64,000 bases of DNA from Gaeumannomyces sp. JS-464 (Eukaryota; Ascomycota; Sordariomycetes; Magnaporthales; Magnaporthaceae). The stretch spans positions 5,270,001-5,334,000 of the forward strand of contig NGZR01000005.1 in NCBI GenBank assembly GCA_002197995.1, given 5' to 3'. Shown piece after piece: positions 11,560 through 24,248 of the stretch (its first letter is position 1; each line of letters starts with the position of its first letter). Position numbers and translations under genes: made by a program. The notes below the pieces were generated by a model. That model was not told the DNA's origin. It saw nothing but the letters and a program-made list of their open reading frames with translations, and did no database searches.

Positions 11560-13374
11560 ATGAGTACCCGGTCAAGAAGAAACAAGTCTCCGAAGCTCGG
11601 CTTAGTGACCAGCGGGGAAGCAGCCAGCAACGGCAGCGCATCGGGCAGCGGCAAGACAAACGGCGCCGCCATGAACGCCGGCGTCGAGTACCGGCGCAAG
11701 GGCCGGCGCAGGACTCGGACGCAGTCACGGCAAACCTCATGGCGCGCGAGGACTTCTCGCTCGACGAGCCCGTCCCCAAGACGCCCATGCTCAACAACCA
11801 CGGCTTCTTCGAGCTGCCGCTGCACGACCAGCGCAACTTTGGCCTGCTGGTGCTGCTCTACTTCTTGCAGGGCGTGCCCATGGGCCTGGCCACGGGCTCT
11901 GTCCCCTTCCTGCTCAAGGACCACATGTCGTACAGCCAGATCGGCATATTCAGCTTGGCGTCCTACCCTTACTCGCTCAAGCTCTTCTGGAGCCCCATCG
12001 TCGACGCCGTGTGGAGCCCCCGGCTCGGCCGCCGCAAGAGCTGGATCCTGCCCATCCAGGTGCTCTCGGGCATCGGCATGCTCTGCTCGGCTCCACGGTC
12101 GAGGACATGATGGCTCGCACGGGGCAGCCGGGAGGCCCACCGTCTGGGGCTTCACCGGCTGGTGGTTCTTCCTCGTGCTCATGTGCGCCACCCAGGACAT
12201 CGCCGTCGACGGCTGGGCCCTGACCCTGCTCACGCCGGGCAACATCTCGTACGCGTCCACGGCGCAGACGGTCGGGCTCACTGCGGGCCAGTTCCTGTCT
12301 ACACCGTCTTCCTGGCCTTCAACTCCAAGGACTTTGCCAACAAGTGGTTCCGCGCCGAGCCGCTCGAGCACGGCCTCCTCAGCCTGGGCGGCTACCTGAC
12401 CTTCTGGGGCTGGGCCTTCATCCTGGTGACGGCGGGGCTGGCGCTGCTCAAGCGCGAGGAGCGCACGCGCAACGAGGACGGCGTTCTGGGACGTCTACCG
12501 CATAATGTGGGGCGTGCTCAAGCTGCGTCACGTCCAGACCATCATCGCCGTCCACCTGATCGCCAAGATCGGCTTCCAGGCCAACGACGCCGTCACCAAC
12601 CTCAAGCTGCTCGATAAAGGGTTCGGCACCGACAACATGGCGCTGACCGTCCTCATCGACTTTCCCTTCGAGATCGGTCTGGGTTACTACGCGGGCAAGT
12701 GGTCCCAAGAGTACACGCCCATGCGCCTGTGGTGCTGGGCCTTCCTGGGTCGCCTGCTGGCTGCCGTTGCCGCCCAGTTTACCGTATTCATCTTCCCCGC
12801 CGGCGGTGTCACCCCTTGGTACATGCTGCTTGTCATCGGCGAGCACATTTTTCTCGACCTTTACCAACACAGTCATGTTTGTTGCCGTCTCGGCCTTCCA
12901 CGCCAAGATTGCGGACCCCGTGATCGGGGGCACTTATATGACTGCTTGCGACGTGAGTTTCGCCCTTTGTAAACCATATCCCCATCTTGTGGAAGACGTG
13001 TGCCGTGCTAACATTTCCTCAGTGTGTGCAATCTTGGCGGAACATTCCCGCGCTACTTTGTGCTCCGGCTCGTGGACGCCTTCACGGCGGCGACGTGCAA
13101 CCCGGCGGCCAAGCTGACCGAGATGGACACGAGCAAGCTCAAGGGCCCATTGGTGACGCAGCCCTTCAGCTGCGCTGTCCAGGCCGAGAAGGAGCGGTGC
13201 CTGGCGGGCGGGGGTACGTGCGAGATAGTGCGTGACGGCTACAACATCGTCAACATCATCTGCGTGGCCGTCGGCCTCATCACCTTTGTGACATTCATCA
13301 GGCCGAGGATGCTGCACCTGCAGAGCCTACCGTTGAGGGCGTGGAGGCTGGCCACCAACGGTAATGCGCGGTGA
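11560..13374 (+). CDS. Acetyl-CoA transporter, SLC33A1/Acatn family
   Basis: This is a multi-pass membrane protein predicted to import acetyl-CoA into the ER/Golgi lumen. The ATG at 11560 (MSTRSRRNKSPK) begins a basic, disordered N-terminus. Hallmarks follow in order: FGLLVLLYFLQGVPMGLA, KLFWSPIVDAVW, LGRRKSWILPIQ, CATQDIAVDGWALTLL, ASTAQTVGLTAGQF, KIGFQANDAVTNLKLLDKG, VFIFPAGGVTPWYML, HAKIADPVIGGTYMT and CNLGGTFPRYFVLRLVDAFT. One intron is visible (12953-13022, branch GCTAAC). The restored length is about 580 aa, normal for the family. At least six one-base indels interrupt the frame (about 11711, 12084, 12138, 12303, 12485 and 12846), with one more mismatch near the splice at 12944. The first four look like missing bases and the next two like extra bases. 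Every block is well conserved, so sequencing error is more likely than pseudogenisation. Confidence 0.85.
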
Positions 13375-14879
13375 GACGGCGCTTTGGGCGGTGGCTATCC
13401 GTTCGTTTAGAAAGACTCTGCCTGGTCTTGGTTGTAGATCTAGACAGTTTCGATCTTTATAATGCGAAACGGCTTGCATTGAAAACGAGTGAGCATCAGA
13501 GATTCTTTGCGAGAGTAGACATCGATGGAAATTGGAGAGCTCGATTATGCCGAGGGGAGATACCAAATGGCTGCGGCTGTCTGCCTCCTGACCAGGTCCG
13601 GGGCGACTGCTGACGGGCGCTTGCCAAGAAGACGCCGTCAAAAGATGGTCAAACGCTAGCCAAGACACGAGGCAGACGAGGTTGTTCGCTGGCAACGGTT
13701 CTAGGATTATGCCAACAGCCAGCCGACATCTTCAAAAGTGAGTCAGTCAGGTGGTGTTAGTAGAAAGCCGTTTTATTGCGCACCCTGAATATGCCCGCAT
13801 CTGGTCTGTGCTACGTGGTGGCTGTGTCCGACGAGCTGATCTCAACGATGCCTTCTTCATCGGTTCTGTCAGCCTGGACGGGCGGTAGGTGGGGCGACCC
13901 GGGCTGTGGGGCCGTCATTAAGCGAAAGCACAGGCGTTTGTCGGGCTGTCCAGCGCTGAAGCTTGTCCTTTGGGACCTTGTTCGCACGTGCACGCTCGAT
14001 TGATTGTTCGGGCACATAGCTTATATGCATCGCTTTCATTCAGCCTAGATGCGATGCTTATCTCCTGTGCTACTCTTGTGATTGCCTGTTTCAGGCAACT
14101 ATGGGGATGTAAGCAGGACTCTAGTCCCTCCCAGGGGGGGAAAAAAAAGTTGAGGGAATAATAAGCAACAGATGGCACTGTTTGCAGGTCCCTCCTGGTC
14201 GCGAAAAACGGCCAGTGGGATTGAATCCTGGGGCGGCCCACAGCACAGCACCCAGCACCGCCCGTCCCACACCTGCCACCACCATCGGGGGCGTGCAGCC
14301 AACGCTAAATTTGGGGCCCACTCCAGCGTGTTTGCCTGCAAACCGCAGCACCCGCAAAGGTGCCAAGCGGTCGGTGTGGGGGGTTGGGGTGGGAAGGGAC
14401 CCCTGCCAACCAGAGGGAGGCGCTCAGCTGCTCGGTGCTAAGCACCAGATGTGGATATTATATCTCCGTGAGCGTGCATGAGCCCCAGAGGGCTGAAGGC
14501 GATGGTGCCTCTGACACCGTGGACGGAGGCCACCGGGCATGAGGGGCTTGTCGATCGGCCTGGGTCGGTGAGAAAGAAAAAAAAAAATCAGCTGCTGAAG
14601 AGGTCAAAGGATTTAATACCCGAATAAGGTAGCACATCAAAGAACGATTGCAAACGCAGATCTCACCGGAATTTCACGTCCTTTGAAGACGAACAAACAC
14701 CAGCTACACACTCAGCCTATATATAGTCGGCTTGGCCATTTCCTGACACTCTTCCCACGCCAACCGAGACCTCCATCCATTTTCATCTCGTAGACAATTA
14801 AGCCAGCTTCCAAACCTCAAACGACCACACGAGCCTTTTCGCAACAACACCCAGCAAACCAGACAGCAACCAAGTGGAG
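13375..14879. other. Intergenic region of about 1.5 kb, no supported gene
   Basis: It lies between two plus-strand genes. The open frames at 13776-14481 on both strands have no coding bias. A TATATATA-like stretch at 14717-14724 lies about 155 bp before the ATG at 14880 and may belong to that gene's promoter. Confidence 0.45.
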
Positions 14880-16002
14880 ATGGTCGCAATCCACCATGTC
14901 ATGCGCGACGTGCTCGCCATGATCGAGCCCAGGGCGCCGGTGCCTAAGGGCGGCGGCAGGGGCGGAAGCAGCGGCGGCAGCAGCAGCAAGCCCTCATCTG
15001 GCAGCAGCAAGCCCTCATCTGGCAGCAGCAGCGGCAAAAGCCCCTCCTCCTCATCAACATCATCGTCGTCGTCGTCGGGAAAAGGCAACACGGCCGTCGG
15101 CACGTCGACTAGCACTAGCAGCACCACCACCAGCAACAAGGGATACGGCGGCGGATCCACGTCTAGCAGGCCCGGCACCTTCGTCTTCATCAGCACCGGC
15201 CACGGCGGCGGCGGATTCCGGACCGCGAACGGAGGCTATCTGCCCCTGTGGGCGTTCATCCTCATCCTCCTCCTGAGCCTCATGATTTTCCTCTTCATCG
15301 TCTCCTTCATTGTCTACTACATGAAAGGTAAGCTTACATCCCACTAGCCCATCACCCTCTCTTTCCCCCCCTCCGTTTCTCAGCTTGGTGCAGATCATCA
15401 GCCGGGTACAGATCCCGCCATACCCTACGCACCCTAATCAAAAAAAAAACTCGGGCTAACCACACAACCCTGACAATCTAGAGCGCAAACGTCCTGGCAA
15501 GACACGCTGGGGCAAGGTCTTCTGGGGCGCCACCAAGGTCGCCACCTTCCTCTGGATCCCCATCCTCATCTACCGCTGCACGTGCGGCCGCAACCGCAAG
15601 AAGGGCACCGGCGGAACGTTTTACAACAAGATTGAGGGCGGAAATGCCGCAAACACTAACAACAACGCCAACAACAACAACATGACGACTGCCTTCCACA
15701 ACACAAACACAGCCTACGGCAGCAACAACATCAACAGCAGCGACAACAACAGCGGCAAGCCCCTTTTGTACCCGGGCAGCTCCCCTGCGTACGCACCCGC
15801 GCCCGCTTTCAGCCCCTACAGCAGCGGTCCCGCCCCCTTCGGCGCCAGCGTCGTCCAGCCCCCGGCCGCGGCCCCGCCCTCTTACGGCGGCGGTGCCGCC
15901 GCGAGCTACTACGCAATGCCGCCGCCTAGCTCCGCGTACATGCCCGGCGACGCCAGGGGCGGAAACCCCGTCCCCATGTCCGTCCCCTCTGCCTCCAAGT
16001 AA
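14880..16002 (+). CDS. Serine/glycine-rich membrane protein of unknown function
   Basis: The gene encodes 322 aa in two exons (14880-15327 and 15482-16002); the intron has a GTAAGC donor and a GCTAAC branch, phase 1. Residues about 20-85 are a Ser/Gly/Lys-rich low-complexity region. A strong membrane span follows at about 120-150 (LPLWAFILILLLSLMIF and on to VYYMK). A basic segment (RKRPGKTRWGK) and a second hydrophobic stretch (VATFLWIPILIYRCTC) come next. The C-terminal tail is Asn-rich, then Pro/Ala/Tyr-rich (SPYSSGPAPFG, SYYAMPPPSSAY). An upstream GTG at 14874 is in frame, but the ATG at 14880 is the sensible start. There is no recognised domain. The charged linker between two hydrophobic segments suggests a hairpin-type membrane protein with both long tails disordered. 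Confidence 0.75.
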
Positions 16003-16954
16003 GGGATGGGCCCGCCGCTTGATGTTTTGCTCGTTCGCCTTGTATAATCTTCTCTTTTGTCGTTTATTTCTCTACTTTGTTTTTGCTCTCGCTTGCATCA
16101 TTTAGGCTTAGGCCTAGGTTGGCTCGGTTCGGATACCCCTGGTGTGTGTGCCTATAGCAAAAGGCCTCACCCTGACATTGGTGTTGCTGGTCGATCTCGC
16201 CTTGCCCACAACTTGTAGACGTAACACACTTTTCATACATCAGTGAATCTATCAACACAAAGATTGCCGAGGTTTTGGCTGGATTTACATAAAAGTGGAT
16301 GAGTGATGGCGCATTCTTGGCGGCAAACTATCCTAGACGGGCAGGAGTGAATGAGGTCGAGGCTATAAAAGACCTAAGTGTCTTAGACAAGCACCGAAAT
16401 TATTGCAGGAACGTTTGTGAACTAAGTGTGTATTTGATAGTTATACGGTGGAAGCGAATGTGGCCAACCTCCGACAAAGACCTCCCATCATACTGTGCAA
16501 CCAACGTGAAATGAGTGATGAGACTCGAGAACAACATGTGAAAAGAAAGGGGGAGAAAAAAAATCAGGAAATCTCAAGGATTGACTGCTGCGCAACATAC
16601 TGCTGGGATTAGGATGTGAGTGATATTAGATCAATCTCGGGGATCGGTGTAGGTCGTGGGTTCATGAAGGAGCCCCAGATATAATAATCGAAAAAGACAG
16701 GAACAAAACGCAGTGAACTGAAGGCAACCAAAGAGGATAAGGTGCCGGGGAAACAAAGCAAGGGTATCAGTCTAGTCCAGCTCTTTTCGTTGGGTCATGA
16801 TACAAGTCTGCGGCTCCAAAGCCTCCACCGCCGACTTCCAAACAATCACTGGCTCCCCGCTCCGCGGCCAGGTCGGTTGAGAGAATAGGTATTTGACAAA
16901 GGAAACTTTGTGTTATTGGGACGACGTTAGTCCCGGATCTTGCGAGGGAGCCGT
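16003..16954. other. Intergenic region between convergent genes
   Basis: Two 3' ends meet here: the serine-rich membrane protein (+) and the large coiled-coil gene (-). I see no gene or RNA in it. Confidence 0.5.
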
Positions 16955-19900
16955 TTACTCGTCCTCGTAGAACCCGGCATCGTCGAACTCCTCAGCGTGC
17001 GCATCGGAGTCGTACGAGCTCTTGCGCATCATTGGCGGCGTCATCGGCGGGCCGCGGCTAGGGTGCCGCTGTGGTGTTCCGAGCCCGGCGTTCATCTTGC
17101 TAATGCTGCTGCTAGCCTGCCTGGCTGCGACGGTAGACACAGAGGATGATGAGGATGCCGTGCGAGCGCGGTTAGCTAGCTGCTGGGCAGTCAACCTCCG
17201 GCCCGTGTTGGAGAAAGCCGTTGGCTGCTGCACCGCTGCGCTCTGGGGCGTCTGGCGCATGCCCGACGCCGGCGGCGTCAGTAGCCCCGAGAGGAAGCCG
17301 CTCTGAGGAGCGGGGCCGTTCTTAGCGGGCGTGGCGCTGCTCCCAGGAGCGGTGGACGTGACGAGACTGGCAGGGTCGCGCGACTTCCGCCAGTTGCCCC
17401 ACGCCGCGGCGAGAGGACCGACCGCCTGCGCAACCCTAGGCGTGGCCGCGTCTCTGAGGCTGGCAGCGATGTTCGGGAGGTTGATAGCCGAGCCACCGTT
17501 CATCGCCCTCTCGCGCTCCTGCTCCTCCATTTGCAGGTTGGCCTTGAGGCGGATGGCGCCGTCCTTGACAGCGATAGGATCGTACTCTTCGCTGTCCAGA
17601 GTCGCAATGATGTCTTGCAGATCGGAGTGGCGAACGGCGAGGAGCTCGCAAGCCACGTGATCTCGTCGTCGCGCTTCGAGATCTTGCTCTCGGCCTCGGG
17701 GTCGACCTTGGACACAGCCTGCTCGAGCTCCTCGATCCTCTGCTCGCGGGCCTGCAGCTGCTCCTGCAGCACCATAATCGACTCCCGGAGTGCCTGCGGC
17801 GAAATCTTCTCGGGGAGGTCGAGCGACCGCGGGGCGGCAGCAACAGGCTTGAATGGCATCGCCGGCTGCAGGCTGGGCTCAACGATGGCGGCCAGCTGAT
17901 GAGGCGGGATCTTGGCCGCCTTGGCAGCAGCCCGAGCGGCCTCCTTGGCGATCTCGAGCTTCTCCTCGAGGTGCTCCACGCGCTCCTGCAGGTTCTTGGA
18001 CTTGGACGTCGAGATGCTGAGTCGCTCAAGCAGGTTCTGCTCGGCACGCTGAGCATCCTCCGTCGTGTTATTAAGCGCGCGGTCGTGGCGAGCCTGCAGA
18101 TCCTCCATCTCGTTTTGGTGCTTGCGGGCCAGAGCCTCAAGTTGTGTCTTGAGGGTGCTCTGGGACTCCTCCAGAAGCATCTCGTGCTTGGCCTTGGCTG
18201 TGTCGGCATCTAGCTTGACCTGGTCGAGCTGGGCCCGAGCCCTCTGGATCTGGTCCTCGAGTTCCTGGCGCACCACGTTAACCTGGTGGTTGGCATCCTC
18301 GACCTCGGACTGCATCGAGTTGCGTGTGCGCTGGATCTCGCGAGCAGCAGACTCCCGAGCCTCCTGGAATTCGGCCTGATAGCGGAGGGACGACTGCTGA
18401 AGCTGGTGGTTCTCAGTCCGGAGAGTGGCAAGAAGGCTCTCGAGCCTCTTGCACTCACTCACCGCCCTCATGCCTTGACGCTCGCCAAGCTCAAGCCTCT
18501 CGAGCTCGCTCTCCAGGCGCTCGCGGGTCCTAGCCTCGGCTTGGAGCTTGGCATCCAAAACCTCCTGGCGGGCGAGGAGCTCCTGCTCCCTCTTGGCACG
18601 CCGGGCGCTCTCTTCAGTGATCTGGCCGGCAGCCTTGGCCACTTCGTCCTGCAGGGTGACAAATTTGGCGCGCCAGCTGTCGCGGATACGCTCATTCTCC
18701 TCGACCTGGGTGCCAAGGGAGTCGACGATCTTCTTCAACTGCTTGTTCTGGTCATTCAGCTGAGCCAGGTCGCCGCCTTGCTGACGGGCGATGTTGTTCA
18801 CGCGCTCGGCCTCGGTCTTCCATGTGCGCACCTCCTGCCTGGCCTCCCGAAGGTCCGTCTCGAGGCCACTGATACGGTTCTGGAACTCGAGGTGGGACTT
18901 CTGGTTGTTGGTCTGCGAAGCTTCCAGCAAAGCCAGCTTCATACTAGTCTTGCCACGGCTCTCCTCGAGTCCCTTGAGCTTCTGCTCCTTCTCCTCGAGC
19001 GTCTCCCGCAGCCTAGTCTCCTCCTCGGACGAGATGCGCAAGAGACGCTGGACTTCGGAAAGCCGATCCTCAGCCTTCCTCCTGTTCTCGATCTCCTCTT
19101 CAGTCTTAGCTTCGTGGTGCCTGAGCCTGTTGTCGAGATCGGTGACGCGCTGATCGAAGACGCTCCTGTTGGTGATCTCAACTTCGATCTTGGTCTCGGC
19201 CATCTGCAGCTGGCGGTCAAGTTCCGCAGCGCGGTCTTCAGCGGCCCGACGGGCAGTGACTTCCTTTTCAACCTTGCCTTCCTCAAGACGAAGACGTTGC
19301 TCAAGCTCGGCAGCCTTGGCTTGCAGCTCGTTGAGCTTCTCGCTGAGCTCCTCCTGGCCCTTAACAACCACTGGCTGCGGCGTGGGGACCATGCGACGCT
19401 CGACGGCATCCTCGACAATGTTCCTCAGGTCCTCGCCGCGGAAGTCAAGGTGTAGCGACTTGCTGAACTGCTCCCTCATTTCATCAACAGCCTGCATGAT
19501 CTTGACCATGCCCTCGGTAGGTTCGGGGTGCTGCGGGACCGGGGTTGTTTCAAACACGTTGCGCTGCTGGGCGGCCAACGCCTCCATGACAGCAGCACGA
19601 ATCTGATCCATGCGCCTGTCCCTGCGAGGACTCATGGACCGGCGGGCAGCAGGCATGTCATCATCCTCGTCATCGGCATCGCTGTGCTGGATGTCTGCCG
19701 ACGTGCTGCGCCTGTCCAGCCTACTGGAATTGGGCCGCTTCGAGCCGCCAGCCAAGGCCTGCTGAATGTTGTGCAGGGCCCTCTCCATAGGCTGAAGGCG
19801 CCTGGCGAGAAGATCGCCGACCACCTCATTGACATGGCCATTGAAAAAGTTGATCCTGGACTCCAGCTTGGCTTGCTCCTCCTCGGTGAACGCACCATCC

Positions 19901-22900
19901 CAGTCACTGTCCGGTACAGTTTCACTGCCCTGGAGGTGATGCACGTTGCTCTCGGAGACCTGCTGCTCCTCCGCCGGCGGGTCGATGAAGGGGTCGTCAA
20001 GCTCGGTAGACATCATAGGCTGCTGATGGGCTTCACAACGTCCCGGGCTGGGGCTCGGCGCCTCGCTCCGGAAGTCATCATGAGGAGCAGCAAGATGCAG
20101 GGGCGATGAGTTTGTGACGGCGGCAAGGGAGATGTGGCGCTTGGGGCTAGGATGATGCCAGTGGGGAGTGTCGATGGTCCTGTTAACACCACCGGACGGA
20201 TCGTTGTTGAGTTGGTGAAGGATATCATCGATCTCCTCGACAGTAGCCTCCGCCGTCGAGGAAACAGGGAGGTTTTCGTCGGAACGAGGCGTGCACACCA
20301 TCAAGCTGCGGCGACACAAGCAGTGGCTGCTCGTCTTCGCTCAGCTCGCGGGCATGGTCGGCTGCTCTATCCTCCTCTGATAGCGTGGAGGAGAGACTGC
20401 GTAGCGGGAAGCCGCCAGTCCAGAGACCTTACGCTGCGGCGGCGGCGAAGCCGGCGGGGGAGACGGCGAGGCTGCGAAGCGAGAAGATTTAAGGCCCCTT
20501 TTCTGAACAGGCTGGGGCGCGGGGGTCGAGTCGTTGAGTGTCTCGGTGAGATTGAGATCAATGAGAGTCGGCGGCTCCGATACAACAGGAGGCTCGAGCT
20601 CCTGAGTCTCATCTGGGTCAAAGGCTTCGGCCTCATCCTCACGCGCATCCGAGAATTCTTGATCGTCGTCCATGGAGTCGTCTTCGGGCTCGGCGGCGGG
20701 GGCTCGGGCTCAAACGACAGACCGCCGGGAATGAACGGCTTAGCAGTTGCCGACAGGGACTTCTTGTGTCCCTTGACGAAGTTGTCTTCACCAAATGGCC
20801 GCGAGGCATCAAAGCTCTGCATGTTGAGCTGTGACTTAAACTCAAACGGCGTCCAGTTTATGGTGCTCTGTGGCAAGGATATCTCTGACGGGCTGGTCGT
20901 CGCCTTTGCATCCGTCGACTCGGTAACCATGATTGATGACAGAGCAGTGTCGCCGCCGTTCTCGTCTCCCGACTTGACATCGACATGGATGCTGTCGGTT
21001 TGCGGGTGCTCCTCCGGCTGTGTTTCTGTGACCGGCGAAGGGGCTGTCGGTTCAGCAAAAAGCGGAACATCGTCAGCATCGTCAGCAGCGGCCTTGGCTC
21101 GCTTGAATCGGCTCTCATCAATGACGCGGCCCTCCTGATCGTATTGCGTCTCAGGCTCTTCCTTTTGCTGGGCCTCGCTCGACGGAGGGACAATCGGGAT
21201 GGCCTTGGACTTCTTGCTCGCGGTGTCGGCAACATTCATGTCAATGTTGCCAAAGATGGAGCTAGAACGGTTACCACTGACGCTCTCACTACCAGACAGT
21301 GGCGGACTCGAAACCGAGTTCGCAAGCGAATGCTGGGGCTTGAAGGCCGGAGCGTCTGGCCTGAACTTGGGACCGGAAGACAAGAAGTTGAAATCGCCGT
21401 GGCCTGGGGAAAAGACCGGGGCGTTGGCATTGATCTTGGACGAGCCAAAACTGAACTGGCTCGACTGGGCCGACGAGGGCGGCTTGGGGGCACCGTTTGT
21501 CCCGGCCTGGAAGACAGTTGTAGGCTGGAATGTGTCGCCGGGGAAGCTGAACTGGGCAGGCTGGAAGATGTTTGTCGGGTTGAACTGCGTAGGCTTGAAG
21601 CTATTCGTCGGGTTGAACTTGAACTCAGGAGCCTCGACATTGAGGCCAGATTGAGAGGCTTTGCTCTTGTGTCCCGGCCTCCGCGAGGCATCAGACCCTG
21701 CCTCACTCCAAGGGTTGCTGGCGTTCGAGAACGCTCGCTGATGCGGTTGGGTGCCCTTGATACCGTTGACACCAGCATCGATCCCATTCTCGAGAGCGCC
21801 CTTATGCTGGTTCGATCCGTTGAGAGCGCTCTCGTCCGTGCTGTGCTCTTCTGGCTCATTGAAGTACTTCTGGGACAGCGAGTGACCTCTGCTGTGGGGC
21901 TGGGGATGGTGCAGGATGCTACCGTCCTTGGAATCATCCCGGAAGCGCTCCACTTGAGGCGCAAACTGCACAGACGGCTCTCGGGCATGAACAGCTGCCA
22001 CAATGTCCTCCTTGTCGTTGTGAGGGCTGTAGTCCTTGTCGTGCTCGAGCTGCGAGCGCATCTGCTCTTCGAGGTGGTATTCGGCGTCGTTTGCCTCGAG
22101 CTGATATTCGGCAGCGTCAATCTCCCGCTGCAGACTGTTGCTCGCATTGTGTCCAATTACACCAGGCTCAGGCGTCTTGGACGAGACCACATCCTCGACC
22201 TCTTCCTCGTCCTCCCGCAGTTCTTGCAGACGCGGAGACGCGCGCGCGCCTTGGAAGTGTTGATGCTGGAGCATCGGGTACTGGAGCGACTGGTGGCGCT
22301 GGTGCATTGGTGGTTGGAAGCCGTCGGGCTGGAAAGGCGAGGTGGGAGACATCATGGAGCTCAGGTTGGCCAGAGAAGGAGAACCACCACGCGCGTGGCC
22401 GTGGTGGAACATCATAGCCTGTGGCGAGAAGGCATGAGGACTAGGCAGTCCCTGCGACATCTGGAAGGCGCCAGCCGGAATGGAAATGGACTGGCGCGGG
22501 TTGAACTTCCCATTGAAGGAAACGGGGGACGCGACCCCCGAGATGTTCGGGCTTTGGTTGCCTGAAGACACAAACTGGGCGGGGAAGGGGAACTGGCCAT
22601 TGCTCGCGGCAGAGGGCGTCCGAGTGGCGGCGAAAACGGCAGCGGAGGATAGTGTGTAACCGAGGGCTGGCGGCTCAGCGGGGAGACGGAAGGTGGGGGA
22701 GCTTCATCACCTCCCAGTGTGACCCCAAGTGCACGGAGCTTGGCCTCCTGCAGTTCTTCCACATAAGACTTCCATGCTATGATATGACAGCCTCGCGTTA
22801 GCATGTGCGCCCTGCTTCTGTTAAGAGTGGGGACTGTTGGGGGTTATCGCACCATTCAGGTCAGGCAACGTCACTTTGTAGGAACGCTTTTGCCTCTCGC

Positions 22901-24166
22901 TCGCGATGTCATCCCAGGTCGGCCACTCGCGTCGGCTCTGAGAGTAGTTACCAGCCTCGGCGAACTGGTTTGTCGGCTCGAGCTCGAAAGGCTTGGTGTT
23001 GTATCCTAAATTCTCCCAGTCACGCATGATACCAGACACATCATCCTGCGTCAGGGGCTTCGGCGCATGGCCAGCCTTCCCACGGTCGTCATCGCGAGGA
23101 AGAAGGATCAAAATGTTTTTGCCTTTCCATGGCACCTTCTTCTTGAGCCTAGGGGTCATTGGCGGTAGTTTAGTCGTCGACTTGTAGGGGTGCGGCAGGT
23201 TCGGCAGGTTGAAGCCCACCCGAGGTCCATCAACAGAACCGTTCACGCGGCCTGACGCAGACCTCTTGGGAGTAGCGGGGGCCGGAAGAGCCGACTCGGA
23301 GACATTCTCGCTTGCCCAGTCGAGAGTGACATTATCGAGTTGTGAAGGCATGTTTGCTGAATCTGCTGGTGACGAACTGCGAATGTGCTCCTGCTTGAGA
23401 GTCTCGGTGCTCGAGCGCGTGCGAGGGTACTTCTGGGGAGCCCGGCGAAAGTAGTTTGGCAGCCGGGTAGCCTTCGGGGTCTTAAGGTCGGTTTCGTCAA
23501 GCCAAGCAGCCTCGTCACCGGAGAAAGATCCGCTCAGTGAAGAGGTCTCGCTATCTCCGGTACCGTCGCTGAGCCAGTGTCTGGCCTCAGCGCCTCCGTC
23601 GCCCGCAGTGTGCTGGCGAATCCAGTCCTCGGTTAAACCGCGGGCTGGCCTTCGGGCACGGTTCGCGAGAACCGCGGCGCTCACAAAGCCTGATGGCGGA
23701 GGCTGTGACTCAGCGCTCGACTCCTGAAAGTACGGCGGGGGTCGGAGAAAAGGAGTTTCTATCGCCAACAGGTGGACGGGCGAAGAGTCCGACGATGGCG
23801 CGCTGTCTAGGCTGTCGTTGCCGCTGTTCGACCTGTCAGACTGTGGGTAGGGCGAGCCCCAGCTTGCGGTCACGTATTTCTTCTCGCCGTTCTTGCTACT
23901 CGGGGGCGTGCGCAAGAATTCCTGCGCTCGACCTGGGAGTCGTGGCGCTTGAAGCGGGGGAAGGATGGGCGAAGAGCCGTCGTAGTCACCGTCGGCAGTC
24001 GATGTGAGGGACACAGCGGGCGACCTCGGGGACGACGGGACGGAAGACCGATTTTCTCGGCCGTCCTGTGCAGCAGCACCAGGAGGGGACGACTTTGGCG
24101 ACGACGTTTTTACAGCTGTCTGCCGGTTGGGATAGCGTGTTAGAGAGACTGGGGCCCGTGTCTCAT
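16955..24166 (-). CDS. Very large coiled-coil protein, conserved N- and C-terminal blocks
   Basis: This gene of about 7.1 kb encodes roughly 2,380 residues. The first exon (about 24166 or upstream, to 22853) is disordered and Ser/Pro-rich, then has a conserved-looking block with KKKVPWKGKNILILLPRDD, PLTQDDVSGIMRDWENLGY and WPTWDDIASERQKRSY. The intron is 22852-22777 (branch GCTAAC). Exon 2 begins AWKSYVEELQEAKLRALG and continues with a Pro/Gln/Phe-rich region with FNPT repeats. About 800 residues of heptad coiled coil follow (about 20000-17700). A C-terminal block has WLRELLAVRHSDLQDIIATL and AAAWGNWRKSRDP, and the tail is Ser-rich. From memory, related fungal proteins are sometimes labelled myosin class II heavy chain, but there is no motor domain and the label reflects only the coil. 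At least five one-base shifts occur (about 24155, 22620, 20695, 20290-20345 and 17650). The start is uncertain. Confidence 0.75.
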
Positions 24167-24216
24167 GTCCAGTGCAGCTGGCAGTAGGAGTCCTGCTATA
24201 GACTCGGCAGATCCGA

Positions 24217-24248
<32 letters not shown>

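Noticed and set aside
18286..19455. 389-codon plus-strand Leu-rich frame, and 20985-22565 on the same strand
   Set aside because: These are antisense shadows of the coiled-coil gene; Glu/Gln/Lys-rich coils read as Leu/Ser-rich on the other strand.
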